64,000 nucleotides of DNA from Paracyclopina nana (Eukaryota > Arthropoda > Copepoda > Cyclopoida > Cyclopettidae): positions 8,072,501-8,136,500 of the forward strand of contig JAGUCH010000002.1 of assembly GCA_019096065.1 (NCBI GenBank), read 5' to 3'. The notes under the pieces were generated by a model that worked only from the letters and a program-made list of their open reading frames with translations, searched no databases and had not been told where the DNA came from. Shown piece after piece: positions 45,906-55,205 of the stretch. Position numbers and translations under genes: made by a program. Within the stretch, counting starts at the first letter, position 1, and the number at the start of each line of letters is the position of its first letter.

Positions 45906-46205
45906 AAAAGCTTGCCTCAAGCTTTGATTAATGCCAAATCATATCTAGATGGCGCTGCACTCGTACACAGAGGGCACTTCAGATCAAAATGACGTCATAA
46001 TTTGGGCGCGAATAAAAGCGGGTGCGTGATTTCATCAACGCGGGCCGGCGTTTCAACCTCGCACATTGTGTGTGTTAACGGATGACAGATTCCGCAATGG
46101 GCCGTTTGATTCCGAAAAAAGCCCACAAGCAGAGTTATTTCAGAATGCAACTAGCGCCATCTGAACCGACTTTGTAGCATTAATCTAAGCTCAAGACAAG
46201 CTTTT
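45906..46205 (+). mobile_element. 300 bp inverted-repeat element H
   Basis: Imperfect inverted repeats of about 50 bp form the ends: left AAAAGCTTGCCTCAAGCTT...GATTAATGC...TAGATGGCGCT, right reverse complement AAAAGCTTGTCTTGAGCTT...GATTAATGC...CAGATGGCGCT. The inside carries TGACGTCA at 45990. Each end holds a CTCF-core-like word, in convergent orientation. No coding capacity. Confidence 0.7.
45946..45956 (+). promoter_or_regulatory. CTCF-core-like word in element H, left end
   Basis: TAGATGGCGCT fits the CTCF core YAGRKGGCRSY. The mate AGCGCCATCTG at 46153-46163 lies in the other terminal repeat, facing it. Other copies are at 47036 and 52944. Binding is not shown. Confidence 0.3.
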
Positions 46206-47032
46206 CGCAAATGAACTTTTAAGCTACGGATGCATGGCCGAGGTCGGCCTAGTCTTGGTGGGTCAATGAAAATGGCTGGTCTAAGGCTCTATAAGTAGAG
46301 GTGCAATTTCTAATGGTGAGTTTTTCATTTTAGCCTCCTCGAGTTTCTTGTAAATCCAGTAGTTGCTGCTAAGAAGAAACATTAAGTGAGGTTTTGGCTG
46401 ATTTTATAAAATTCACGCAAAAGCTTAGCTTGGTAATTGGAACCTTAGAGGCTACAACTACTTCGCTAGTTGTTCGGATTCATGAGAAGAGCCTATGATG
46501 CAACAATTCACATAAGTATCATAACAATAACATTGATGTAGGGCGATCCCAGCGGCCTTTATGGGCAACATTTGTGATTTTCAGCTGACACTGCTCGAGC
46601 AAAAAAAACTGAGTCAGCGCGTTTTTGCGACTCGTAAAGTAGTTCGAAATAAAGACCCAAGCACATAAGCACATAAGAGTTATCAATTTTTGTAAAGGAT
46701 TACTTTATGACGGTAAAATGAAATAGTTTTAAATCTATTGTACCCAAAAAAACTTAAAACATCAAGATGTTAGAGTCCTGAAGCTATGCATTTGTAAAAA
46801 CAAAGTAACCATTTACTATAGCTATTTGCCCTAAATAAAGTGGCTCGACTAATGCATACAAAATGTGATTATGAACTCGGCTCACAAGTGTTTCTTCAAA
46901 AAACTCGGTAGATGGAGTGTCTTTGTTATGATACTGCTGTCTATTACATTTTGGGAAGTCTGAATAAAATCTACCAAGGCTGCTTGAGACTGTTGTACTC
47001 GAGTTAATAGAGAGTAAAAGACAGCCTTAATC

Positions 47033-47080
47033 TAATAGATGGCGCTGATTTTTTGGATCTTAAGCGTGCGTGTTGCTCAA
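47033..47080 (+). repeat. dispersed repeat E, copy 2 (fragment)
   Basis: Partner of 43611-43660; it contains TAGATGGCGCT at 47036 and TTAAGCGTGCG. It lies just left of the ISL2EU-like transposon. Confidence 0.5.
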
Positions 47081-47437
47081 CCAAAGCAAGCCCATGGAGG
47101 GCCTTTTCATTTAGTCAATTTTCCAAATTAACACTTTTGCATGTGGCCAAATTCATGCTTATTTGTGCACTATTAAGGCTCACAGATGTGAATGTCACCC
47201 ATATAATTTTCCTACCAGGACAAAATGAATAAAATGCTGCGCTTTAGCCACAAAAAATCATTTTGCAGTACATTAATTTCTAAGAGTACATGATGAGGCC
47301 ACTGTGGGGATGCAAAAAAAGCGCTGAAATTCCTCCACTCTTGGGGCCAACATGCAGTTTGTTTACAAACAAACTTGCTCAAGCAAACGTGCATTTTCTC
47401 GAGTTTTGGCCAGTTTCTTTCACAAGCAAATTTCAAA

Positions 47438-49168
47438 ATGATGGGGTGTGTTGTCAATGGCTGTCAATCTTGCTACATGGCAGATAAAAGTGTTGGATTT
47501 TACCGAGTGTTACGAAAGTGCAAGAAACAAACAAGTGAATGGATTCGAGTGATTGGAAAGAGAAATCCAGATGGATCCCCATGGAAGCCCACCTCTACGT
47601 CCAGGATTTGCGGACTTCATTTCTTGGAAGGTGGGCCAAGTAGTGAACCTTTAAGTCCATCATATCTTCCCACCATTTTGAGGGACATTCCCAATGATGC
47701 CCCTTCATTTGACGATCAAATTCGACATGACCGAGTGAGTAAATGTTTTGTGTCTTCCAACAATGGAGTTATTTTTCTATTTGATATTTGAAGTGCACGT
47801 AAAAAAGCCATGAACAACGCCACAGTTTGCCTTATTTAGACACACCCACATTAAGAGCTCCCAATTCCGCAAATTTCTGCACTGTGACCCACTGTGATTT
47901 CGCATTATTGGTTTGACATCGCTGGTTTAGCAACTTCTTTGGATTTAAAAATATTTTGGGAAATTTAATGATTTCAGTTTAACTCAAACCTTTTCTGCCA
48001 CTCAACTAATAGTATAGTATTTTTCAGCATACTGCTCGTGCTGTGAATGCACAAAGTGTCAGCCAAAGTTCTGACCAAGCCCCTGCCACTCAAGGTCCGA
48101 AGCCAAAGAAGCCAAAGACATCACAGAAAGATGTCGGTACTTGGACTGGAGGACAACTCACCATAGAGAGGGCTACAAGCATGGATGCCAAGGTGATTAA
48201 CAGCCACATCACCAATAGAGCCTTGAAAAGTGATGCAGAGTGTCGCTCACTGTGTGGAATCACTTTGGCCTTCTTCAGGCAAACTATGCTCATGCTTGAA
48301 GCTGCTATAAAGCCGTGCAAGGTGCTCACAAAAGAAGATCAATTAGTGATTTACTTCCACAAGCTGAAGACGGCAGAGACATTTTCAAATTCGGCCATGT
48401 ACTTTGAAACTAGTGCCACAACTATTTCAAAGGTCTTCAATGACATTCTTGAAGAGCATTATAAAATAGTGAAGGAGTTCTTCTGGTGGCCATCAAGGCA
48501 AACAATTGATGCCACAATGCCTGACAGCTTTAGAGGCAGCTACTCTTCAACTAGGGTGATCAGGTGAAAATACAGTCACCATCTTCAGTTGATGCCAGTG
48601 TGCTATGCTATAGCAACTACAAGAGCTCCCATACAGCCAAAGTGCTAATAGGCATTGCTCCATCAGGGCTGATAACTTTCATTAGCAAAGCTTTTGGTGG
48701 GAGAGTGACAGATGGCCAAATAACCAACGACTGCGGCATTCTGAATTTGATAGAACCTGGAGACACTGTTATGGCTGACAAAGGTGAAATTAAAATTATT
48801 CCTATTCTTTCAGATGCATCTTATGCTATTTTATTAAAGGATTCCCAACCATTGAGGAAGATGTCATCGGGCAATGTGGGCTGCTTGTGATGCCCCCAAG
48901 AAAAAGACAGGGAAGGCAATTTACTGAGCAAGAAAATGCAGAAGGCTACAAGATTGCGTCTACAAGAATCCATGTTGAGAGGGCAATCGCGAGGATTAAA
49001 AACTTCAAGATTCTCAGATTTGTAGAGCATCACTTGTATGAGCAGCTGGATTTGATCCTTATTGTTTTGGCATTTTCTGTCAATTGCCTTGACCCTCTGA
49101 TCAAGTCACCCACTGAAGAGGGAAAATTATTAAAAACTGTTGATGAAATTGTTGATGCATTTAAATAG
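47438..49168 (+). pseudogene. THAP-domain DDE transposase, decayed
   Basis: Exon 1 (47438-47734) encodes a THAP zinc-finger domain (MMGCVVNGCQS...WIRVIGK...W.P..TSRICGLHF; C2CH ligands present). A donor CGA|GTGAGT and acceptor TTTTTCAG at 48027 link it in phase 0 to the DDE part. There the HTH and DDE_Tnp_4-like motifs are clear: TMPDSFRGSYSSTRVI, SPSSVDASVLCYSNYKSS, GLITFISKAFGGRVTDGQITNDCG, EPGDTVMADKG and RIHVERAIARIKN. The frame breaks twice: near 48560, where the IDCTE block with the first catalytic Asp is missing, and near 48885. The copy therefore cannot make an active transposase. The intron holds a fragment like MITE family A at 47851. Confidence 0.8.
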
Positions 49169-49258
49169 TAAAACTGTTCTTTTTCTTGTAAATGTTTCAT
49201 TGATATGTGATTGTTTAGGTTCAAGATTAGTTCAAGCATGCCTGAATTCAATGCACAC

Positions 49259-49374
49259 TAGAGTTGGGAGCTCTGAATGTCATTTATTAGCTTATGGCCC
49301 TATCAAAATTGACTCTAGCGATTTTGCAAGTCTTTTCGATTTGCGCGGCAAGAACGCATTTTGAGCCACTATGC
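49259..49374 (-). repeat. MITE family A, copy 3 (one end only)
   Basis: Read on the minus strand it begins GCATAGTGGCTCAAAATGCG and runs through GTCAATTTTGATAGGGCCATAAGCTAA to AGAGCTCCCAACTC, matching the left half of the copy at 9011. It lies between the ends of the two convergent genes of the ISL2EU-like element. Confidence 0.6.
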
Positions 49375-49524
49375 AATCTTAGCTTATGTGCTTAAATAAG
49401 TAATTTAGGTTCAGAATTGAGAGGCAACAAAATTTTTATTGGAATGTCTTTTGCAATTGGAAAATTAGCACAATGTGCTTAAAAGCTGTTGAAAATATAG
49501 TTTTTCCAATTGCATGACCACATT

Positions 49525-51399
49525 CTAAACAAATTCCTCATCAAAGGGCACTCTCAATAGCTTATAATCTTTTGAGCTGAAAACAAAGAAGTCAGCAGAC
49601 TTTGCATTGGTGATCATCATGGAGAGTTGAACCTGTGTGTAATAATTATGCTTTTTGTCCAGCTCTCCATTTTTGATGTAAGGCACATCAATAATTTGGT
49701 CCTTGCATGAAAATGGGCACTTGATTTCAAGCAGACCTAGCTTGTCATCAGAGGTAAAAAATAGCCCATCAGGCGAGCCAGCAAGCCATGGCAGTTCTGT
49801 CTTGATGACCAGGCCAACCTGAACAACTAGGTTGCCAGTCACTGCCATGTACTTTTGGCGAGCACTCTCCTCATGCAGCATTCCATATTTTAGAGCTGGC
49901 AAGCCATCAAGGCTCTTGAGGCACTGAAAGTAGCCAGCTCTCCTGATGTCAGATCTTGCCCTCCAGATTTGATGGGCTCTGGAGGCTGTGATTCTCTTCC
50001 TCCTCTCCTCTTGCCACTCCTTTGAGACAGATTGGCCAGCTGTCTCAAGGCAGATCTCCATAGCTCTCTCCTTCGAGACAACAATATTTTTATTGAAGTA
50101 GGCAAATTCATCCTCAGACAACTTAGGAATGACCGACAAGGCTGTCAAGTCTTCTGCAAATACGGTCTCCTTGACCCATGCTGGAAACATTGGCCGTTCA
50201 GTAGCTTTTGTGGGCTCTGGAGGGAAGGCTTCCGGAAGTGTGGAGGTCTGTTTTTCAAATCAATACTTGAACACTAGGCTAACTTTACTCTCAAGGAATA
50301 AATCTTACCTCAATTGAGCACACTTTGTAGAGGGCACAGTTAGTATTCCCAGCAGCTTCCATGAACTCCAAAAGCTTCCTCTTGGCCTCAACAGAAATGT
50401 CCTTGAAGTCATGAGCTGGAGTCTTCACATTAACATGGAAAATAGACTCCAGATCTTGACCCTTTGGGTAAAGGCGCTTGCCAAGGCTGCTTGGAGCTCT
50501 AAACTTGCAACTTTTGTCGGTTGAAGACTCCTCTCTCTCATTGTTCACATAGTGAAACAATGCAGCTACATGTTTGCATTTTGATGCACCTGAAAAATTC
50601 TTTTTCATTACAAATAGCTCGAGATAATTGTATGACAAAAAAAGGTTGCCAAGTCAAGTGCATGCTCAGTGTACTCAAGTTTTAAATACTTGAAAAGTCT
50701 TTCTTGGTCAAGACCACAATGATGATGCAATGAAATTCTTATAATCTACATTTAGACATTTTTTGTGCTAAAAAAGGCAACATTCACACAATACCATGTT
50801 CAAAAAGCCGTTTTCACGCGCATGAGAATTTCTGTCAAATTGCTTAATTCTTATTTTGCCACCAACTTTCAGCTTCTTTTTGGGAGAACTTCTTAGCCAT
50901 TAAAATAGCACAAATTTGTTGAAAAAGTTGAAATTCATATTTAAAAATGAAAATCTGCGTGAAACAGTTTCCATGAGGGAAAACAGTAGAACAGCCTTAT
51001 TAAAATTGACTCCGACGATGTTGCGGGTTTCTCCACGTGCGCATCTAGAAGTGATTTTGAACCACTGTGCATAGATGTGCGCAGATAGCACATAGATTAA
51101 GTTATGGTAGTAGTGTATGGTTTTTTTAGTCTTAACTTACCAGCAGGACAATTGCAGCGGGCGCTGATGACTGTTCTTTTGTCATCCAGGGTTAGACAGA
51201 CAACCCAAGGCGTATCGGTAATGCTGGTCTGTCTCACGCACCGACCACTTATCTCGGTCATTTTTCCGGATTCGCGAACTTCTTTCACAAGTGATACATG
51301 ATTGGCTTTAAATAGCTCAATACCCTTTGCTATGGTAGACTGTCTTGGTAGATTTTCCCAATCAATTTTGAGAAAAGCGGTGGAGATAGTTTGCTTCAT
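49525..51399 (-). CDS. SWIM zinc finger plus YqaJ-type nuclease of the ISL2EU-like element
   Basis: Three exons (51399-51141, 50589-50309, 50247-49525) join in phase to 420 residues without a stop. The first junction rebuilds a SWIM zinc finger (CNCPAG from exon 1, ASKCKH from exon 2: CxCx6CxH), which strongly supports the splicing. Exon 3 encodes a lambda-exonuclease/YqaJ fold with all usual motifs: SKEWQEERRKRITAS, KYGMLHEESARQKY, LAGSPDGL (Asp), LLEIKCPFS (Glu-x-Lys) and YYTQVQLSMM (Gln). YqaJ proteins are 5'-3' exonuclease or recombinase relatives; the role in transposition is not settled. The 551 bp first intron hosts a MITE family A copy. Unlike its partner transposase, the gene looks intact. 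Confidence 0.82.
50795..51070 (-). mobile_element. MITE family A, copy 2, in an intron of the YqaJ gene
   Basis: The ends GTTCAAAAAGCCGTTTTCACG (left) and ATTTTGAACCACTGTGC (right) match those of the copy at 9011-9470 in opposite orientation, over 276 bp. It sits wholly within the intron 50590-51140, leaving the splice sites intact. Confidence 0.7.
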
Positions 51400-51624
51400 G
51401 GCAATGTTGTTGTTGTGATTTGCACGTTTTCAAATTCAAGAGAAAACATAGTAAAGGCTTTTAGACCATGATTATCAAAAATAAACATTTTTTCACGAAA
51501 AAAGACAAAATTGTCACTTATTTTGAGCAAACATCACCATATAGTAACTATGACAATTTGATGGGACACTTTTCGTACAGGCACGGGTAAAACTGCGATG
51601 GATCATCAAAAGGCTTGCCCAAAA

Positions 51625-51870
51625 GTTGTGAAACGCCCAAATAGTCCATTCAATGATTAAAAATATCATTGGATCGCAGCCTTACAAATTAGGTACATTT
51701 AAACAAATTCTTAATGAAAAACATAACATATTATGGATCCATTTAGTTTGACATTGGTGAATGCTTCTAATATGAGAACTAGCAGATTTTTTTTACGACC
51801 CCACCTACGATAGGCAGAACTCAGCCCACCATAACTTCGGAAAAAATACGCTAGTATGAATATGGCTATT
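51625..51870 (+). repeat. dispersed repeat B, copy 2
   Basis: GCCCAAAAGTTGTGAA at 51632 and GAGAACTAGC...CCCCACCTACGATAGGC...CTCAGCCCACC...ATACGCTAGTA align in order with the copy at 44490-44770. Diverged and non-coding. Confidence 0.55.
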
Positions 51871-51938
51871 CTTGGGAAGCTCTATAGTACTCCATGACGT
51901 TGAAACTGATACCGCTGTGACAATGAAAAATATGGCAC

Positions 51939-54062
51939 CCCACTAGAAAAGTCCGTCATAACTATGGTATAAAACCCTCATAAAAATCACTTTTACTCTA
52001 ATTGCACTTTTTTTTGGTTTTATGGCTTCTCTGATATGTGGTAAGTGGAGATGTGATGAAAAAATTATCTTAAGATTAGTAAAAAAAATTGAAATTGACC
52101 TTTTTCTCTTTTTTTCTGTCCCTTATGGACTCTTATAAATCCCTCTTTGTGCCTTAAGTTGGAAATTTGAAATCTCAAATTTTTAGATTTCAAGGATATT
52201 ACTCATTTCATTAGTGATTATACCTTCAAACAGTTTGTGTTCACTGCTAGTAGAGAGAAATTATGTTTTCCTTAATTAATTTCCAAAATGACATCTGCAT
52301 CATAAAACCCCCATGCCAAATTAGAGTTTTATAGCTGACATGTCCATCATAAAACAGTCATAAAAACTAAATGTGCTCAAATCAAGGAAAACATAACTTA
52401 ACATGATTCTCCTTTATCTGATTATTCAAGATAGGAAAAAATAAATATCATATGATAAGCAAAAATTTTGAGAAAAATCAGATTTAATGAAATTTATTGT
52501 CCCTTATAAATCTCTGATAGTGTCATATAAAAATGAGTGTTGGGGTGACTTTTTGCATTTACCTTAAATCAATGCATTTCACTACTTTTAATGCCTTCAT
52601 TTAGTTTGGGTAGCCTGCTAGTAGAGTGAAATTCAACTTTTGTCCAAGAACTACATCAATTTACATTACATATGAATCCTTTATGCCATTATAAGGGATT
52701 TATAGCTTACAGTTGTACAATTTTATAAAATTATGCAAATAAGCTTAGGATATTGTAATCCTTTCAGCATATTTTTTTACAACTGGTAGTAATGTTATAT
52801 TCCTAAATAGAAATTCTTCATCTAGAATTAGACTTAACTTTGAAAAAACCCGCTCTCGTATAAATCACTAATAAAAGGCTTGTGTCATGAGACTTTCATT
52901 ACATTATGCTAATTATAATTAATATAGTTTCATAAACTGTTTGTAGATGGCGCTGTGACTAGTTTTTTAAATTTTAGTTTACTGTTTACAAGAAGTAGCT
53001 GAAATACATGCAGAAAATTTCAAGAATCATTAATATTACTTGATCTAAACTTATTTTGAATCAATAATTACACAACAACACCTTGTAATGCCTTTGCATA
53101 ATTGATTTTTTACTTAATTTTCAAATGCATTAATTTTGATGAAATATCTGAAATTCATTTTTTTTTCAAATTTTTCCATGATATCTTAGATATTTGATTT
53201 TTCAAAGAGTCTTTCTTGATACTCTTCCAGAATAAAAGTATCATGGACAAGTTCAGGATTGAACTTATCCAGGATAAACTTTCATAAATTCTGAGGAAGG
53301 GCAATCTCTTCTAATTCTCACAGTTTATAGGAGGGTTTGATAAGGCTGCACCCTTATAAACCCACATAAATATCTCATACTATAAGGGACAATTATGATT
53401 GGATGATTTTTTTTAAAATGCTGGAAAAAAAGTACTCCTATGAAACACTAATGTCAAGCTAATAAATTAATGGATTTATATGGGTTTCATAGGAGAGCAG
53501 AAAGTCAAGGAAATTTTTAAAAAATATGCAAACAAAAAATAAGAATGAATGCCTTATGCCAATACCTATTTATAAGCGATTCATAAGGAAGGTAAGGCTA
53601 GGAGCAATTTTTAAAAAATATTAGAACTGACACTGCAACATGAAGTGATGAATAACAAAGCACTTTAGCATTAATTAGTGATAATGGCAACAAATGCTGC
53701 CACATGAATGCTTGCAAATGAGTAAAAACACATGATCTAAAAAATCTTGACTGATAAAAAAGTAGTAAGGATCTCCAGATTCATGAGCCAAACATGACAG
53801 CGGAGAAGTAAGTCCAATCCAAGTAGCTAATACTTTAAATGAATTGCATGTACTCAGTGATGAATAATATCAAGGCATTTTTCCGATAACTTCATCACTG
53901 AAGGAAATATTCACTTCTGAAAATTCAGTGATTTTGGCCCTCCCTTATAAATTTTTGCGAAAATGTGACATGAAACTCTTATATTTAAGAGATTTATACT
54001 AGATTTATAAGTATAAAAGCCTTATAAATCGAGTAATTTATAACCTCATTTTTCTAGTGGGG
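51939..54062. mobile_element. 2.1 kb non-coding CACTA-like element with many TTATAA motifs
   Basis: The ends are a perfect 13 bp inverted repeat, CCCCACTAGAAAA (51939-51951) and TTTTCTAGTGGGG (54050-54062), containing the CACTAG terminus typical of CACTA/EnSpm elements. Inside is no ORF of note. A word close to CCTTATAAATC or its reverse complement GATTTATAAGG recurs at least twelve times (for example 52131, 52501, 52687, 52855, 53351, 53472, 53569, 53942, 53991, 54019). Arrays of short subterminal motifs in both orientations are known in CACTA elements, where they bind a transposon protein. A direct target duplication is not clear (flanks ATATGGCA and CATATATT). Confidence 0.65.
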
Positions 54063-55205
54063 CATATATTTTTCCAACGGTTATCAAAGGAGCATATTTA
54101 GCTTCGTTAATACGATTCCCCGTTTATTTCTACCCAAAAAACTACTCCGAAACAACACATTTTTTATGTGTTTTGACATGTTTGTGCAAAAGGCTTGTCC
54201 TTCCTGGCTCAATATTTTTGTGCAACAATAGCACATGCTTTTTAGCGCGAGCATTGTTTGCTTCAATAAATTGCATCAAATTAAACACCTATGCCAGTTA
54301 CCGACCCACCTAAAAACTAGGACTACCTACTGAGTTTTGACATCTGTTCCAAATGAGCTGGCTCTTCTGTTGGTGTAGTACAATGCATGGAGGGGCGAGA
54401 CATGAGACAGGTTTACCGCGGTGTGTGCGTGTGCACCAAAGGGCTCGCCCAAGCTCCAAACTTAACTGACTTGAACAAACGAAGCAGCAGTGATTTCAGG
54501 TCAACTACTCATCACACATGGCAAGAGAAAATTGCGCACCCTTCGTGGCCCTCAGCTGAGGTAAATAGCTCTGCTTTAGCATCAAAATTGTTTTTCTAGC
54601 CCAGATTCTATAAGTTCAACTCTTCGCACAAAGCGTATAACTTATGAGGCTGCACTTTGAAACCTTCATTAGCGCTTTTAAAAAGCGCTCATCTTTTTGG
54701 GGTCGTCGCTCATGACGCGCTGACGTCAAGCTCTAATGAGAGTCGATATGGTGATGTTCAGCGGGTTGACATTTCAAGTTGCTTTCTCGCATTTATATAG
54801 TACGTATACTCGAACGTGCTTGCCTGTTGTAGTACTTGCTCAACAGCTTATTTTTACTACTATCCCGGAGAGCTCGCTCGGCCGCTCAAGTTGAACCGAG
54901 CGCTCAACGCAACGGAAGCAAGCTTGCCGTCAGAGTAGGAGAAGATGCTTAGTTAAAGACTTGAACAACGCTTTTTTGCTGGCGTTTACTACAAAATTGC
55001 TCATTTTAAGCAGGTAAGCAATCAAGATTTTAGGTAATTGATGTGAGGTTGTGCAAAAGCCGTTCTGACGCAAGTCTTAACTAAATGCAAGCACTTAATT
55101 TGTTGATTCAGCGCGGATTTGTGCTGTTCAAGGATTTTTGAGAGCGTGCCAAGTGTCAGAAAGCATGAAAACTAATTGTTCTCTTCATTTATTTAAGCGT
55201 GCAAG
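54063..55205. other. upstream region and probable 5' UTR intron of vinculin
   Basis: It holds a TGACGTCA palindrome at 54721 and a TATA-like TTTATATAG at about 54792. A strong donor AAGCAG|GTAAGC at 55013 could start a 5' UTR intron ending just before the vinculin ATG at 55206. No other gene is seen. Confidence 0.45.
54721..54728. promoter_or_regulatory. consensus CRE (TGACGTCA) upstream of vinculin
   Basis: A perfect 8 bp CREB/ATF palindrome lies about 70 bp left of a TATA-like element and 485 bp left of the vinculin start codon. Function is inferred only from sequence. Confidence 0.35.

Larger units (their letters stand above)
40328..47437. other. 7 kb gene-free, repeat-rich region
   Basis: No host coding sequence can be supported. 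The region holds a nested pair of inverted-repeat elements (40814-41531), a tRNA-like sequence (41791-41866), a dispersed repeat copy (44490-44770), a 300 bp inverted-repeat element (45906-46205) and short copies of a TAGATGGCGCT-bearing repeat (43611, 47033). The rest is AT-rich and undetermined. Confidence 0.6.
47438..51399. mobile_element. ISL2EU-like DNA transposon: THAP/DDE transposase and YqaJ nuclease
   Basis: A plus-strand THAP plus DDE_Tnp_4-like transposase (47438-49168) and a minus-strand SWIM-YqaJ protein (51399-49525) face each other. A transposase partnered with a YqaJ-type nuclease is, as I recall it, the hallmark of the ISL2EU superfamily. The limits given are those of the coding parts; I could not find matching terminal repeats by eye, although the real ends must lie outside, probably within about 47.1 and 51.7 kb. 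Pieces of MITE family A lie inside it. Confidence 0.75.

Noticed and set aside
51939-54062. CRISPR-like or satellite array
   Set aside because: The recurring TTATAA words are irregularly spaced and in both orientations, without uniform spacers or tandem units.
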